A stretch of DNA of 64,000 nt from Brachypodium distachyon (GCF_000005505.3 NC_016132.3:23364501-23428500), one strand, 5' to 3'. Numbered from the stretch's first letter, positions 35,998 to 48,559 are shown. Program-made: numbers and translations. Notes: generated by a model from the letters alone, not told the origin.

Positions 35998-36313
35998 TAA
36001 GTTACTGTAATTTAAATATTTTCCCTATTGATGACAAATATACCAATCTCCTAATGCACTCGATGGATATACAAATTGACCTATGTAGCCTTTAACCATA
36101 TAGATATAACATGTAGATCATCGATGACAGCAAGCGACCATTGGTAGATGCTGAAGTTGAGCTCTGAAGATGAATCATTATTGATTTATTAATTCAAATT
36201 TGTTGGCTTATTTATAGTTGAAGGGCTCAATTGTGGAGGATTGAATGAGGCATGTCAGATTACTCTGTGGTCGAGTAGTATTAAAATAGTAGACGCCTTG
36301 TGCATATGATATA

Positions 36314-36385
36314 CTTTCTCTGATACATAATAAATGTCTCAGCGTTAGTACAAAATCTGAAACACTTATTTTGGATCGGAGGGAG
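36314..36385. mobile_element. short Stowaway-type MITE
   Basis: TA-flanked, ends CTTTCTCTGATACATAATAA and TTATTTTGGATCGGAGGGAG; similar in size to the one at 5902. Confidence 0.75.
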
Positions 36386-36506
36386 TATATTTTATAGGCC
36401 ACAATATTTGTGATGTGGTGGGTACTGAGCCATGTTATCTCCAATAACAAAATATAAGTTCGTATCAAGACATACAATTATTTTTCTTATTCATCCTTCG
36501 GACGAT

Positions 36507-36537
36507 GCCCTCGCATTTGCGAGGGCCGCTTGACTAG
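36507..36537 (+). terminator. Helitron 3' hairpin and CTAG end
   Basis: Perfect 8-bp stem with a 4-base loop and terminal CTAG followed by T, as in the element ending at 12634. Confidence 0.7.
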
Positions 36538-37405
36538 TTTGAGAAGAAATGTGTGAGTGTTCTGAGCAGTATTTAGTTGCATGTAATCAACATATACGAT
36601 TCTTTATAAAGTTTCCGAGTATTATTGTGTGGATCCCATCTACGTATATTTGAGAGCGACGAGGGAGTCGTCAATTCGAAAGAAAATGGTCTGGTCATCA
36701 GCTGTTTGTGCTAGCTTGGTATGGCATACGGCACACCTAGACAAAAAAACCGTGACATGCTGGCAACAGTATCGCTTTGAGGAGGGTACGGTTAAATAAG
36801 GGGTGAAAACTCCCCGATTTTGCCAAATAAGGGGCGATATGTATAGAAAAACATTTATGGATCGATCACATGTCTAATTTCATGTCAATCAAGGGAAAAT
36901 TACATTTCGTAAAAAAAAAATCTTTTTCATTTGGCTGTCCGCAGATGAACATAAAATCTTCAAGTTTTTCAACACGTTCGTAACAAAGGGTTCACACTTC
37001 GCAGGAGCTGCTACTATTCCGTGGAGTTATGTCTTCACGCTCGTGTTTACGTTAACTAAACTTCTATAATTAGCGTGTCTGGCATGTTCTTTTTTAGAGC
37101 TTTCCCTATCAGGCTATCAGGATAACTTGAACTCTGACAAAATATTGTTATATAGATTGCTTCTACTTGTGCACTAAGCTAATTAAGGATGAATAAAGTA
37201 AAAACATGCTGCGAAACTTCAGTCAATCGATCGGATCATAGTACTATTAGTTAGGTTTACTAAAAACAAATGCCTACCTATCCTACCTGTCTCCATCATG
37301 TGACGCTAGAATGCATATCTTAACACGGTTAACTTTTCCACATGGAGTATGAAAAAACTGACATGAAGAGACCCAATAATATTCAAAACTACCTCGCGTC
37401 ACTAA

Positions 37406-38025
37406 GGGTGTGTTTGGTTGTCCAGATTGATATACCTTGCATTGCATCCAGGACGCTGCATCCAAGATACAGGCTCAATGATTCAAATCGAAACTGCAAA
37501 CCGCTATTTGGCACCATTGGATCCATCGGTGTCGCGGCAAGGAGGTGGGCTGTTGTCAGAGTCACGGTAAGAGGTGGGCAGCAACGGAAAGAACGCCTTG
37601 TCGCGGCCACCTCCTCGCTCGCATCATTGTTGGACTCCGGGCATGTCGGCACGAGCAGTCGTTGGTGCAGGTCTCAGGCTCTGCCATCACTCGTCGGCGG
37701 TGAGGTGGCGCTACTATGGACCGTCTCCTGCAGCAACACGGCCTGCTCGGCGGTGGCCATCAGATGAGATAGATAGGAGGGAGAAGGCGACGGAGGAGAT
37801 CAATGGGAGGACAGGCGGCAGATGGTGGCTATCGGAGGAGCCGATAGGAGGGAGTGAGAGGAGATCGAGCCTGCAGAAAAAATGACCGGACCTTTTCTTT
37901 TTTGGGATGAGGCCAAGAAGGGGGTTTTGATATTTCGGATGCGAGTTGTGGATGCGGCATGGGCAACAAACATGGCAATTTTGCATTTTGGGTGTGAGCC
38001 AAGGTCTGTGCAGGCAACCAAAAAA
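37406..38025. mobile_element. possible Harbinger/Tourist-like element, borders uncertain
   Basis: The left end TAA-GGGTGTGTTTGGTTGTCC is a classic grass PIF/Tourist terminus. The best right counterpart is GGCAACCAAAAAAGTG near 38013-38028, which pairs over only about 9 bases, and no clear target duplication is seen there. Confidence 0.35.
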
Positions 38026-39160
38026 GTGATAAACGCATGGCTACGATCTGGAAAAAAAAAGTGACCCGTTCTTGAAGACGAATGTTGCGCTAACACTAGG
38101 GGCGTCAAACGAACCATCAATTGATTCCTAAGCTACTCCCTGTGAAGCTTGAGGGGTGATCAATAGTTTCATTTTATTTATTTACGAAGCTTCATATCCA
38201 TTTTTTTCTTTCTTTTTTGCGAAAGACGCCTCCATTTTATTTCAGCCCAAGATTTGTTATAGCTGGCTCCTGCTACAAACTGGATAGGAAATTATCAAGA
38301 GAAAAAAACAGACAGGCATGTACACTCTCGTACGGTACAGGCATGTGTAATAGGCGAAATCGGGGTCAAGGGCGACTGGATGTTGATCCAATGATCCCCG
38401 TCTCCCCGAGCAGAGCTCCCGACCGACCAATGCAACCTGTCCTCTCGTGTGCTGAATCCCAGAAGACGCACGCACAGCACAGGAGGGAACTGTGCCGTCA
38501 CGGCAACACACGGTACACAGGGTGCAGTGCAGCAGCAGCGGCCCCTCCGGGAGATACTAATAAACACGCCGAAGCAGACGGCAACTGGATCGGCACCCGT
38601 CCAGTCCAGCCCAGAGAAGGGATGTGATTGCTTGTGGGCTCCATCCATCCGATCCCCCGTGGTGGTGGTGGATGAGGCAGCAGCAGCTGGGGGATCAGAA
38701 TCTGGGCCTGTCCTCTCGTGGGCCCGCGGCCACGCGTATCTGCTTGGATGGATCGGCGCCCGCCCGGCCCGAGCCGTTCGTTTAGCTGTCAAGCAAAGAT
38801 GCTTCCACGCGGGGGAAAAGGGGAGGCGGAGGACATGGGACATGCCACGCGTGGCTTGCTGTTTGCCTGGCGATCTGATCACGCATCGTCGCTGCGGGCT
38901 GTTCGCTCGCTCGTGGCCCCCCCGGCCGGGGCGCGAAAGCATTGGCCTTGGGCCTGGATCACAGCGTCGTCTCGTCTCGTCCTGTACAGTCTACCAGTAC
39001 TGGGTCCTCTTCGCTTGTTCGATGAATGAGGCGTGAGGCGATAGTCGTTAATCACGCCCTTCTCCTCACTGCAAAAACATGATTCATGATAGTCGTCAAC
39101 CTTTATTCCGCGGGTCACAAAGGAAGGGATCTCTCTCCTAACTCCTGCTACTTACGTAAG

Positions 39161-39927
39161 GGCTAATTTGGTTGCAAGGGATAAAAAATCCATGGAAACT
39201 ATTCCCTTGAGGGGATTTTTAGGTGCACACTGGATCTCCCTCCCACCGTGGAAAAAATTTCCCTATCTGCAAGGAGCAATTTCGATGAATTCTTCAGAGA
39301 AGAGAAAAGAAAATTTCATAAAAATTGGGACGCTGCTTGCTTCATCCAATCGATTCTTCCTTTCTCCACATCTTCCTCCTACAAGCACCTACAAACAGCC
39401 CATCTGAAATTTACGAGCAGAAATTGAGAAGGAACAACGGGAGAGAAAAAGGGTCAAGCAGCAACAGGAGAGGCTTACCTGGGCCGCCATGGACTTAGAA
39501 GAGCTCAAGGGAGGATAGCGGAGGCAGGACGCGCAGACGATTGTGGAAGAAAGACCTTGCCATGGCAGGGGGCCGACGAGGAGAGGAACAACCGCTATTT
39601 CGCGGGGAGGGAGGCGGCGGCGCCACAGGGAAGGGAGGCACAAATGTAGACGGAAGGAGGTGGCATCACAGGGAAGGGAAATAATGGAGGAGGCGGCGCG
39701 GAATCACAAGCAAGGCAGAGGCGGAGGCTTCGCCAACGAGACATGGAATTCTTCCCGACGTCGTGAGGCGTGGAACTTATCCCAAGGAAAGGACGAGGAT
39801 TGGGCCGGAAAAGCCTTGAGACGTCCAAATGGCCAAGAGACCGGGCCGAGAGAGCTTTGCCGCGTGGACTTTTTACCCAGGGAAAAGGTTGGGATCCCGA
39901 TGGGAATCGAGACAACTAAACGAACCC
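39161..39927. mobile_element. non-autonomous PIF/Harbinger-like element
   Basis: Left end GGGCTAATTTGGTTGC, right end (read inwards) GGGTTCGTTTAGTTGT. Both sides carry TAA (39158-39160 and 39928-39930) as target duplication. The 767-base interior is GA-rich with chance frames only. Confidence 0.6.
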
Positions 39928-40723
39928 TAAAAGGGATCCTCTTACCTAAACACCATACACCGTGTCAACGTCTGCGGTCACTCCATGCACCAGATGTACT
40001 GCCAATCGTATTGCGCTTCACTAAATCGAGGTATCGAGCCTGCGGTACTTGCATTGTTCATAAACCCAGCAGCAAGTTCTTCGAGAAAATATTGTGTGCT
40101 CGTACTTGTTTCTACTGCGTACTCATCCCGTCATCCGTTTCAAAATGCACGTGACTATTGTTGACTATCAACTATCAAGGTTTCTGTACTTTGCCTAATC
40201 ATATAGTAACAAAATATATCAACATCTACGACGTCACATAATCTTTCTATGAACTGACACCCATACCTCAGTTACTATCAAAGAGAACATCTGATCGTAA
40301 CTGCTGGACCAGTACCGAAGAACCCTTTCGATTTCCTGTATTTTGCAAACCGATATACTTGAGGAGATGGCATCCCTGTCATATGTTTTTCCCACATTTG
40401 TCTCTATTGGCTCATGCATTGAAAAGATGCCTAAGGTTCCTGGCAATATCGTACAGACCAGTACCGCAGTACCAAAGCCATCAGATGTTAAGTTGTTAAC
40501 CTATGTTAAATTATCAGGGACACATACCCGTTGACTGAGAAACGAACACCAGATAAGCACCACTATTTGTAAAATAGTGCACCATAATAGTCTCATAAAA
40601 ATAGGAATTCTTGTACACCTAGTTCACACTACACAGAAGTTTGATGATGGGAAAAACTGACTCCAAAATAGACGCACTTATAATATGACAACACAACATA
40701 TCAAGTTTAACAAATTCAACATA

Positions 40724-43700
40724 TCAAGTTTCTCCATGGTTGAAGGACTGGTACACAGGAACCTGCAAAGAACATACCCAGTTATTCAGAAGGATGTCAT
40801 GAAACAAAAAATGGAACTTATTTATTAGAAACAAGACAGTCCACATGATAATTGAGACCCTCATTTCGATTTGGTGGACTGATTTCAATTTCAATCAGCT
40901 CAATAACCAAAGTAGCTATATCAGGCTGACCATATTGGCACAACAGGATCTCAACTCATAACTACTACTACTGTTACTGCTGCTACTTTCTTGGGCATAA
41001 CAACCAAGAGTTCACTGTCAGAAAATATCCTTTACCCCTTCTTGGATTTGATTAACATAGGGTATTGATTTACTGCTACAAGGTCCAGAGTAAGTTCTCC
41101 AAAAGGCTAAAGGCACATAGTGTATTGATTTACTACTTAGAACCTATAACAGTTTTTGCTACATTGCACGAACAGAGAAGATATTCAGACAATTAACCTG
41201 GATGTCACCCTTAAATACTGAAACAAATGTCAGCAAAATCCTGTAACAGACAGCTTACCTGAGAAATCACATGGCCAAGATTGTCATAGCAATGGGGATA
41301 CATCATTGCTGGGGTATGCCACTGTGGGTACACAGCTGTTCCAGAAGACCCCATAGATAAATCAGGTTGGCCAAAATACACTGAAGGTTGGTTTCCTGGC
41401 ATGCTAGGAGACTGCACATAACCAACACCATACTGCATAAACTGAGGCACAGCAAAATTGAAGGCGCCTGGGCTCACACTGAAATCAGGCACGTGACTTC
41501 TAACATACCTGCAGAAGTGAACATGTTAATGTTTTCTAATCTTATTATCAAGACTCCACTGGTGCCAGCAAATTAATAGATGGATATGCTAACCTTTTGT
41601 AACTACGATCATAGTCAGGATCACTACGATCTTTTTCAGCATCCTTAAAAACAGCGACCCTGGAACGGCTGTTCATTGCATAGACCCTGTTCTCATCAAG
41701 AGAATGCTCAACATTCATCAGTTCATTTCTGCCAATGGACAAAGCTCCAAAATCACTTGTGCCTTCAACATCTGCAGGAATGGAACCATTGAAAATGCGC
41801 GCCCGTGCTTTATTGTAATCATCTATCCTCTCTTCAACAGTTTTCACTGCACCACTATTGGCTCCAGCACCATATGCGCCATTTTGGGAAGCTTTGGGCC
41901 TTTGACAAATGACAAACGTAAGTTTCTCTGCAGACTCAAGGTCATTTCTTGCTTGTTTAATGGGAACATCTGATAATACAATAGCTGGATATTTGCTTTC
42001 AGGTGTTTTTCTCGCAACTATCCTGCTAATAGAACCATCTACTAAGATATCTGCTACTGTAGTCTCTAAACCATAATGTTGTGCAACACGATGAGCAGCA
42101 CAGCGGAGGTAAGAAGTTGGAAAATGCTGGAATTCAAATTCATGCAGTTGAGGATTCTGCATAAATTTCTGTATATCCAATTCCATCCGCAAAACTGTAG
42201 CAAAAGAGAACAAAAATGATTATGCAGAAATGGAAGAATAAGAGTTGTGCAATAAAAAAAAGAACTATATAAAAATGCACAAATGAATGGACATAAAAAA
42301 CACACTGCAGCTTAATTGATAGAAATAAATACACACAACAAGTGGATTACATTTGCACACGGTATAATCTTAGTTGATAATTTGGTGGAAGGGTACTCAC
42401 ATCCATACAAAAAAATTGAAACAAATTTCGAACTGTAAAAGAAAAGCAAGACAAAATAGAAAAAAGAGAGGGACAAGGAGAAAACTGTGGAAGGTGGATC
42501 AGATTTCTGACTTGTAATCCTCTGACAAGGATTACAGTTGCACAAATTATAATCATAGTTGATCATCTGGATCTTAATTGCGAACTCTAACTAAAGATGG
42601 AGTAGAAGAAAGGCAAATCACATGGAAAAATGCAAACACGAGCTATCGCCGAACAACACCGGACAATCAACATAAGGATGCAAAGAGCAACTGAAAGAAA
42701 GAGCAGATCTAAACATAGAGAATACTCGAAGCGAAGAACTCGAAGGATAGTACTGGTGGCTACACACAGAAAATTGACTGCAAAATAAATCAAAATCTGA
42801 TCAGTTAGTTACATTTGAAGTTCTAATTTATTACAGTACCCGTATATCAGTTATACCATCCAGTTAGTTACTCAGCTCCAACTTTTGAAATATTTTCTCA
42901 TGTAAGAATTCACGCAGTCAGTTAGCCCATTTCGTCCTTGCAAATATCACTAGAAAACCTAAGGAAACTTCGCGATTATAGAAGGAACTTCAAAAGAATC
43001 AAACTGAGGTAAATTTTATGCCTAGTGCACAAAAGGTGATATTACAGCACTATCATAATTTTTTTGTTTGATGTTTATGTACAAAGTGCTCTCAGAGATG
43101 CAAAACGCACATGCCTAGGCAGTTGATCGCGTTGCAAAAAGGCAAAGCACCAGGTGCAGAACCTTAGGTAAGACGTTCAGAACTGCAGGTTCCGGCTAAA
43201 GGTGTGAGGCACAAGGTGCACTCATATGATCAAAACACACAGTAAGACAGGAAGTGGAAATACACAGCAAAGAGAAAAAGGTGTCGGCATAAAATAGCTG
43301 AAAATACTATCCTAATCTCATATTTTACGTTCGTTTTGATCAGACGCCCACAGAAAATTGAAACGAGCGAAAGGGCAAAAGGTGCAAGATTGAAACAGTC
43401 CACATGAAGGAGAGGTTAGCTGCAAGTGAAAGAAGCCCATCGTCATCACCTCATTGAGATGTTGAGAACTTCTGATTAAGCTCAGTAATTACCATCTCCC
43501 TCCCTGAGGCCTTTTTCTAATTACAGCAGCGACTTGAGTCATAATGGCTATCTCATCATTGTCTGCAAACCTAGCAGGATATCTGGTAGCCACAAGGCAT
43601 GTTTGGGAATATAACCTCCTTACTGATCCAAACCACGAGTATAGAACAACCGCAACAGCAGCTGCTTGCGGAATAGTGGTTTGAGCATATTATATTCGAT

Positions 43701-44445
43701 ACAAATTTAACTGTCATTTTAGATAGTGGGAACAACACAGGTCTAACAATATTACAACAAAGAACAATTACAGTATAACACAGGATATTTCTAGAGAAGT
43801 CTAGGAAACGGTAAGCATGCATCTGCTCATTATTATCACCAATAATCATAGGCCAATATCAACCAGAGAAAACTACTCTGCTCTGCGCGTCAGTATTGTT
43901 CTCTAGCTCATATTAGTGTACAGCAGCACCATAATCAGCATTGTACCAAATAGCAACAAGGAAAGTGCGCAAGCCACCACACTACAAGCCTAGGGATAGA
44001 TATATTGGTAGAATCCGATCAAATTTCTCCGGAATTTCATAGCATCTATTACATCATCCCTCTCTGAGCTACCTCAAAGCGAGACGAATCCGGTCCCCAA
44101 TTCCGCATCTAGAATACACCAGGAAACGAAACCCTAGAGGTAGAACATAATCGAACCTGCATACATCGCTCATTCACACGAACACACCTCGAACGACACA
44201 TCCGCACACAAGTCAAGCACTGAAACCCTAGCAGCGCGAGGACGACAGAGATAGAGAATTGGAAGAGATAAGGTTGCCTCGCACGTACCCATGAGGCGGT
44301 GGCGAGGGTTGTCGAGCGCCTCCACGAGGAACGGGTCCACGTGGGACGCTATCCTGTCGTCGACCTCCGTCTGTCGCACCTCGTCGGCGGGGGCGGTCGG
44401 CGTGGGCGACGCGTTGGCGGCGGCGGCGGCAGCGGAGGAGCTCAT
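40724..44445 (-). CDS. R3H and SUZ domain protein (single-stranded nucleic acid binding), four exons
   Basis: Exons on the minus strand: 44445-44289, 42194-41594, 41508-41259 and 40762-40724, with GT/AG borders and a kept frame, giving 348 residues. The Ala-rich N terminus is followed by VDPFLVEALDNPRHRL. R3H domain at about residues 65-115 with the R-x3-H signature at R83/H87; SUZ motif ERIDDYNKARARIFNGS at 174-190. The C-terminal part is rich in Tyr/Pro/Gln/Met (residues 254-336), and the last exon encodes only 12 residues. Proteins of this kind bind single-stranded RNA or DNA; the cellular role of the plant members is little known. Intron 1 (2.1 kb) separates the start exon from the R3H exon. 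The first exon is GC-rich, as in many grass genes. Confidence 0.93.
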
Positions 44446-44936
44446 CGTGCGCGGCGAAGGGGGGGTAGTAGGGGTATACGGGGGCGGAGAGAGGGAAGCT
44501 GCGGCCGGGTACGGCGACTCGCCTGCCTCTCCCTTCCCCTCCGCTTCCCGATCCCGAAGTGGCTGCTGCGGAGAAGGCGAAGCGGAGCCCGAGAGAAGAG
44601 GGGGGCTCCCGACGCAAGCACGGCTCCGGATTTTTCTAATGCCGTGTGGGACCCACTCTGGTGTTCCGCGTTTTGCAGGGCTAGGGGTCGGATTGTGGCA
44701 GTGGAAGGTTGATTTCGACCGTCCGTGTAGGAACTGAAGATCCAACGCTCGTGTTTGATTTTATTTTTAAAATTTGAGGCTGGAGTTCGGTCTGGATACG
44801 TGCCGGAGGATGTGCCACACGGTGCACCGGCCAACCAAGCAAACATCCTGGAAATTCCAATTTCAGACCGAGTGTTCCATCTTTGAAAACTGGAGCGTTT
44901 CGATCTTCAATAATTGAGATACGAGGTCCAAAGCTA

Positions 44937-45182
44937 AGGGCTTAGTCAGTTTACAGTTTACAGGACTTTAAAATCATAAAAATAGAAAAAAGATAGAGTA
45001 TTGAAATGCCATGGACACTTTAAGTCACACCTAAATGTTTAGAATTCCAGTTTGGGTACAACCTTTAGAAATCTAGCATCTTGATTACTGTGAAACGGAT
45101 GCTACCGATAGAAAAAAATCTAATATTTGAAATTATGTAAAAAAAACCCTCTAAAAATCCTACAAACCAAATGAAGCCTAAA
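44937..45182. mobile_element. decayed copy of the Tourist-like MITE
   Basis: It starts AAGGGCTTAGTCAGTTTACA and ends near CCAAATGAAGCCTAAAC. It is co-linear with 46706-46969 at several words (TTTAAAATCATAAAAATAG against TTTTAAAACCATGGGGATAG; CTAAAAATCCTACAAACC). It is too diverged to fix borders exactly. Confidence 0.5.
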
Positions 45183-45242
45183 CTTGTGACTCAAAGATTC
45201 GACTATGATTTGTAGAAACTAGAATGTTTGAAAACATCACCA

Positions 45243-46140
45243 CATAAAGGGGAAATTAGCGATGTGATCAGAGTGGTTCAAGAGGGATGCCCACCTGGGC
45301 AGTGGTATACTGGTGTATCCATAGGATTACCTCGGGATTGCCATCAACTTATATACCAATATGATAGTCTCGAGGGTAGCCCGATCTTTCAATGAGATAG
45401 CTAACTCTCGATTTGGGTACGAGGTGACGTTGACGATCCGAATACGGCCTAAGAGGCAGCGCCTTAGCGACCGATACACCAACTCCAGAGGGTTATTGAT
45501 CCCACGGGGACACGATCAACCTGACCACGAAGGTCTTTGTTCATGCAAGCAACCGAAGAACAAGTAAGAACAAGATGAAAAACAATCTGAAATTGCGAAT
45601 AGGAATTATGAAGGTTCACGAATCTGAATACTCAATATAAGTTCGAGTCTTGATGACAGTAAAACAGGTGGTCTAACCGACACACGCGATTACACGAAAG
45701 TAGCAAAGGTTAAACTTTATCTAATCAAAACCCAAGGTTCCATAGGAGGGCTCGTGAGGTATAAATAGAAGGGAAACTAGGTGGTTTCGGCCACACCCTT
45801 GAGGAACTCTGAAACGGCATAGGAATCCTCCTAAAACACGAAAACGTCTAAAAATTGGCTAGACCCTATTACATGGTCTTAGGCCCAATAAAGCAAAGTT
45901 ATAACCCTCATCTTTGGCCCACAGATACCCATTGGAGGGAGAATTCTCCACTTGGCCGAAATCCCATTGATGAAGAGGATGTGGCCTTCTTCTCATCTCT
46001 CGTTATGGCGGTTTCAATGTTCTGAAATCATCACTTGAGCTTTTTCCCGCCACCTTGCTGCCACCTTCATGGTCCGATGTCCAACGCTGATCCTTGAGAT
46101 CCAAACTAGGTCCTTCATTCCTAATACACATAAAAGAACT
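45243..46140. repeat. LTR-retrotransposon-like remnant, unclassified
   Basis: Non-coding, with a TATA-like GGTATAAATAGAAGGG at about 45759, leader-like text on the other strand, and no open frame. I suspect a solo LTR or LTR fragment but could not fix TG...CA ends or a target duplication. Confidence 0.3.
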
Positions 46141-46705
46141 CATCTTAGGCACCAGCATATTCTCATCATTATTAAGTGAAGTACCGAGAAACGAAAGTAC
46201 CTGATAATTTAGTATTTAGTTGTCGTGCGCGAGCTCTAGTAATTGCTCCGTGTATCTCCGGTACTTGAGGTGTAGGTGATGTGGTTGTATCATTAGTTGG
46301 GATGTCCTCATCAATATATAATAGTAAACAAAAGGTTTCATAGTCAGTCCCAATTTTCCCATATTTAGATTAGTATCTCAGTGAATCTCTGGCCTCCTCA
46401 AATTGAGGTATGTGTTTCCTTGAAAAAGTCGTAACATAGATGGTCTTGACCACAACTTTTTTGACTGGATTATTCAAACATATGCAGTCTATCATTCCCA
46501 ATTTTCGAACCCTAGTGAGTGAACATCTCAACAGCGCAATATGAAGGCAATCGACGACCCGTCGTAGGCCCTAGGTGGAGATAGACATGGGCGTCAATGT
46601 TGTGTGGAAGGCCATGTTAGAAATATCCTGGAGGCAATCGTGGCAAAAATTATATTTCATTGTATTTATGAAGTATTAAATACTATCTTTGAAAATTATC
46701 TTTAA

Positions 46706-46969
46706 GGGCTTATTCGGTTCATAGGGTTTTAAAACCATGGGGATAGGAAAAGTAGAGGATTTGAATGTCATGCACACTCCAATCCTTGGGAATTTTAAAT
46801 GAGGTCCTACCTAATGTTTTGAATCCTTAGGAATTAGACTAACTTGGAACCATTCCTTAGGATTCTAACATCGTCATTCCTATAAAATGAATACTACATA
46901 TAGGAAAAAATTCCTAAGGGTTGAAATCCTGTAAAAATCCTATGAGATTCCTTTAAACCGAACAGGGCC
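46706..46969. mobile_element. Tourist-like (PIF/Harbinger) MITE
   Basis: Ends GGGCTTATTCGGTTCATAGG and, on the right, AAACCGAACAGGGCC, which pair over about 14 bases. TAA lies on both sides (46703-46705 and 46970-46972). 264 bases, non-coding. Confidence 0.82.
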
Positions 46970-47254
46970 TAATATTGGTTAACAAACATGAGATATGCTT
47001 GTGGGGCCGAGTGTTTCATGTGATATTGTTCTTCTGTTGTTCCTACTTAGCAAACATACATGGACATGTATGTACACTAGCATAGGATTTGTTGATTACC
47101 ACATTTCATTGGTTGTGGACATTGAGATTCATGCCAATAATATGGACTAGGGTTGGAGAACAAGTTGAACAAGACACTTTATGATTTGCAACGAATAGTG
47201 TCATTTATCAGTTTTAATCATAATTTACAATATATATTGTGTTGTTGTTCAGAA

Positions 47255-48286
47255 CAACAATTAGAGTAAGGGGTGCCAATGCTCGATGGCACAAATGCGG
47301 GTGTAAAAGTAAGGTGTGTACGCCGGCCTTATAGCGAAGGTCACCGTACACTTGGACAAGTTGACATGTCGATATTTTTTGAATAGGTTCGGTCGACCCT
47401 GCGGGTACGACTTAATCCTATGTTAGGAAAGGTTTCGTAGAGGTTGTTAGCCAGGTGGTTGGGCCGAGCGGATCTTCCCAAGTCACCTTTAGCGAGAGAC
47501 TCGTCGGGGACGCCTCGTATTTGGACCGAACGCGTCTTTCCAAGTATCGAGGTTAGGATACCCTCGGAACTCTAACCCAACCCCTTCTCCTTCGAGCCCG
47601 TGCTAACCAAGGTTAGCTCGGAGTCTTGAAACTAGAGTCCCCTAGAAGGCTTCCTCGAAGCCGGTCGACTTTCAGTCGAGAGCGGCGCTCGAGAGCGAAC
47701 CTTAGAGGGAGCACTCTAGCCCTCTCCCCTTGAGTTTATTCAAGTTGAGAGTGAATGATACATGCCCCCATGGGGGGGATTTATAGCCTAAGGATCCATG
47801 ACAAAAGACCATGGGTACCCTTGAGGGAGAGAGAAAAGTGGGGGCAAAATGGTAAAAGTAGCTCTTTGGTCCATAAATTTTGTGTGCACCATGTGGGGAA
47901 AGTGAGGATTGGTTCATGGTCCACCATGGATCAAAAGCCGCATCCCTACACTTTTCTTGCCCCCTACTCTAGCTCATTTCCCCCTTTGACCATGGCATGA
48001 GAGGCTTGACTTGTTGACTTGTCTTCCTTCGCCACGTAGGATTGACTATGCCACGTGGACATCTTGACTCATGCTTGGGAAATGTTGACTTAGTCGTCGT
48101 CACGTAGGATTTACGGCCCAACCCATATAAGGTTTTTATTTTACTACAACATATTGTAATTGTAGTGTATGAATAACACGAGAAGTATGAAGCATCGATG
48201 CTCGATGGGACGAGTGTGATTGAGTCGGGAGTTAGCAGGTCATGTACCGTCACCATGCACTCGACAACTTGACACCACGATGTTTT
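47255..48286. repeat. pair of diverged direct repeats (47255-47390 and 48165-48286)
   Basis: Both copies contain ATGCTCGATGG(C/G)AC, a middle with GTCACC..GCAC or GTCACCGTACAC, then GACAA(G/C)TTGACA and CGATNTTTTTT. Between them lie about 770 bases of non-coding DNA with many CACGTAG/CCACGT words near 48030-48110. The Mutator-like element has inserted into the end of the second copy. Confidence 0.45.
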
Positions 48287-48295
48287 TTTAATATG

Positions 48296-48559
48296 GAGTA
48301 AATATCACAGAACCCCTAGTTTAGGATGAACCGTATCACAGAACTACACCTTTTGGGTTTTTTTTTCACTTAAACCCGATAATTGGGCAAAAGTGTATCA
48401 CAGAACCCATAATCAGGCTATCAACGACGCTAACACGGGAACTTACTCGAGACCCCACCTGTCGGTCTCTGTTACTTAGGGTGGCTTAGCCGGTCGTTTT
48501 TTTAGGCCGGTTCGGGCGGTTCGGGCTGGTCAGGACACGGGAGTTCCTTAACTGCGCTC
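48296..48559 (+). repeat. left TIR of the MULE
   Basis: It pairs with 52879-53140 over its whole length with few mismatches. TATCACAGAAC occurs at 48303, 48334 and 48396, that is 31 and 62 bases apart. The inner end reads GAGTTCCTTAACTGCGCTC. It probably holds the promoter of the GRF gene, by analogy with MuDR. Confidence 0.92.

Larger units (their letters stand above)
32644..36480. other. 3.8 kb AT-rich stretch without genes
   Basis: Long T-rich, intron-like sequence with no frame of interest apart from chance ones. It contains two Stowaway MITEs. It might be captured intron or untranslated DNA inside the putative Helitron; the source is not recognisable. Confidence 0.45.
27941..36537 (+). 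mobile_element. putative second Helitron, with a truncated copia element inside
   Basis: The 5' end TCTATTATATATTAAAAATAC at 27941, preceded by A, resembles the start of the Helitron at 10015. The 3' end has an 8-bp stem (GCCCTCGC, loop ATTT, GCGAGGGC, 36507-36526), then 11 bases to CTAG at 36534-36537, then T. The 3' architecture is the same as in the first Helitron, stem-to-end distance included. No Rep/helicase is seen. That these two ends belong to one element is inference: the copia at 27991 starts only 50 bases inside the left end, and the 3.8 kb right part (32.7-36.5 kb) is AT-rich and gene-free. Confidence 0.5.
36541..40720. other. intergenic, two Harbinger-like non-autonomous elements, no gene
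   Basis: Dense overlapping frames at 37342-37885 and 38217-39036 occur on both strands and show no domain. They reflect GC-rich sequence rather than genes. Two Tourist-like elements are listed separately. Confidence 0.45.
44446..48295. other. R3H 5' flank and transposon-rich intergenic DNA
   Basis: 44446-44650 is the probable GC-rich leader/promoter of the R3H gene. Further right are a decayed Tourist-like MITE, an LTR-like stretch (about 45243-46140), a clean Tourist-like MITE and a pair of diverged direct repeats; no gene is seen. Confidence 0.5.

Noticed and set aside
32644..36480. 3' LTR of the truncated copia element
   Set aside because: I found no repeat of the TGTTAGAATTTGTG start or of the GC-rich leader in this stretch.
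37342..39036. Several 100-215-codon frames on both strands
   Set aside because: Mutually overlapping, no start context, no domains, partly inside Tourist-like elements.
44228..44737. Open frames on the plus strand opposite the first R3H exon
   Set aside because: GC-rich antisense shadow; the minus-strand exon joins in phase to the R3H exon with proper splice sites.
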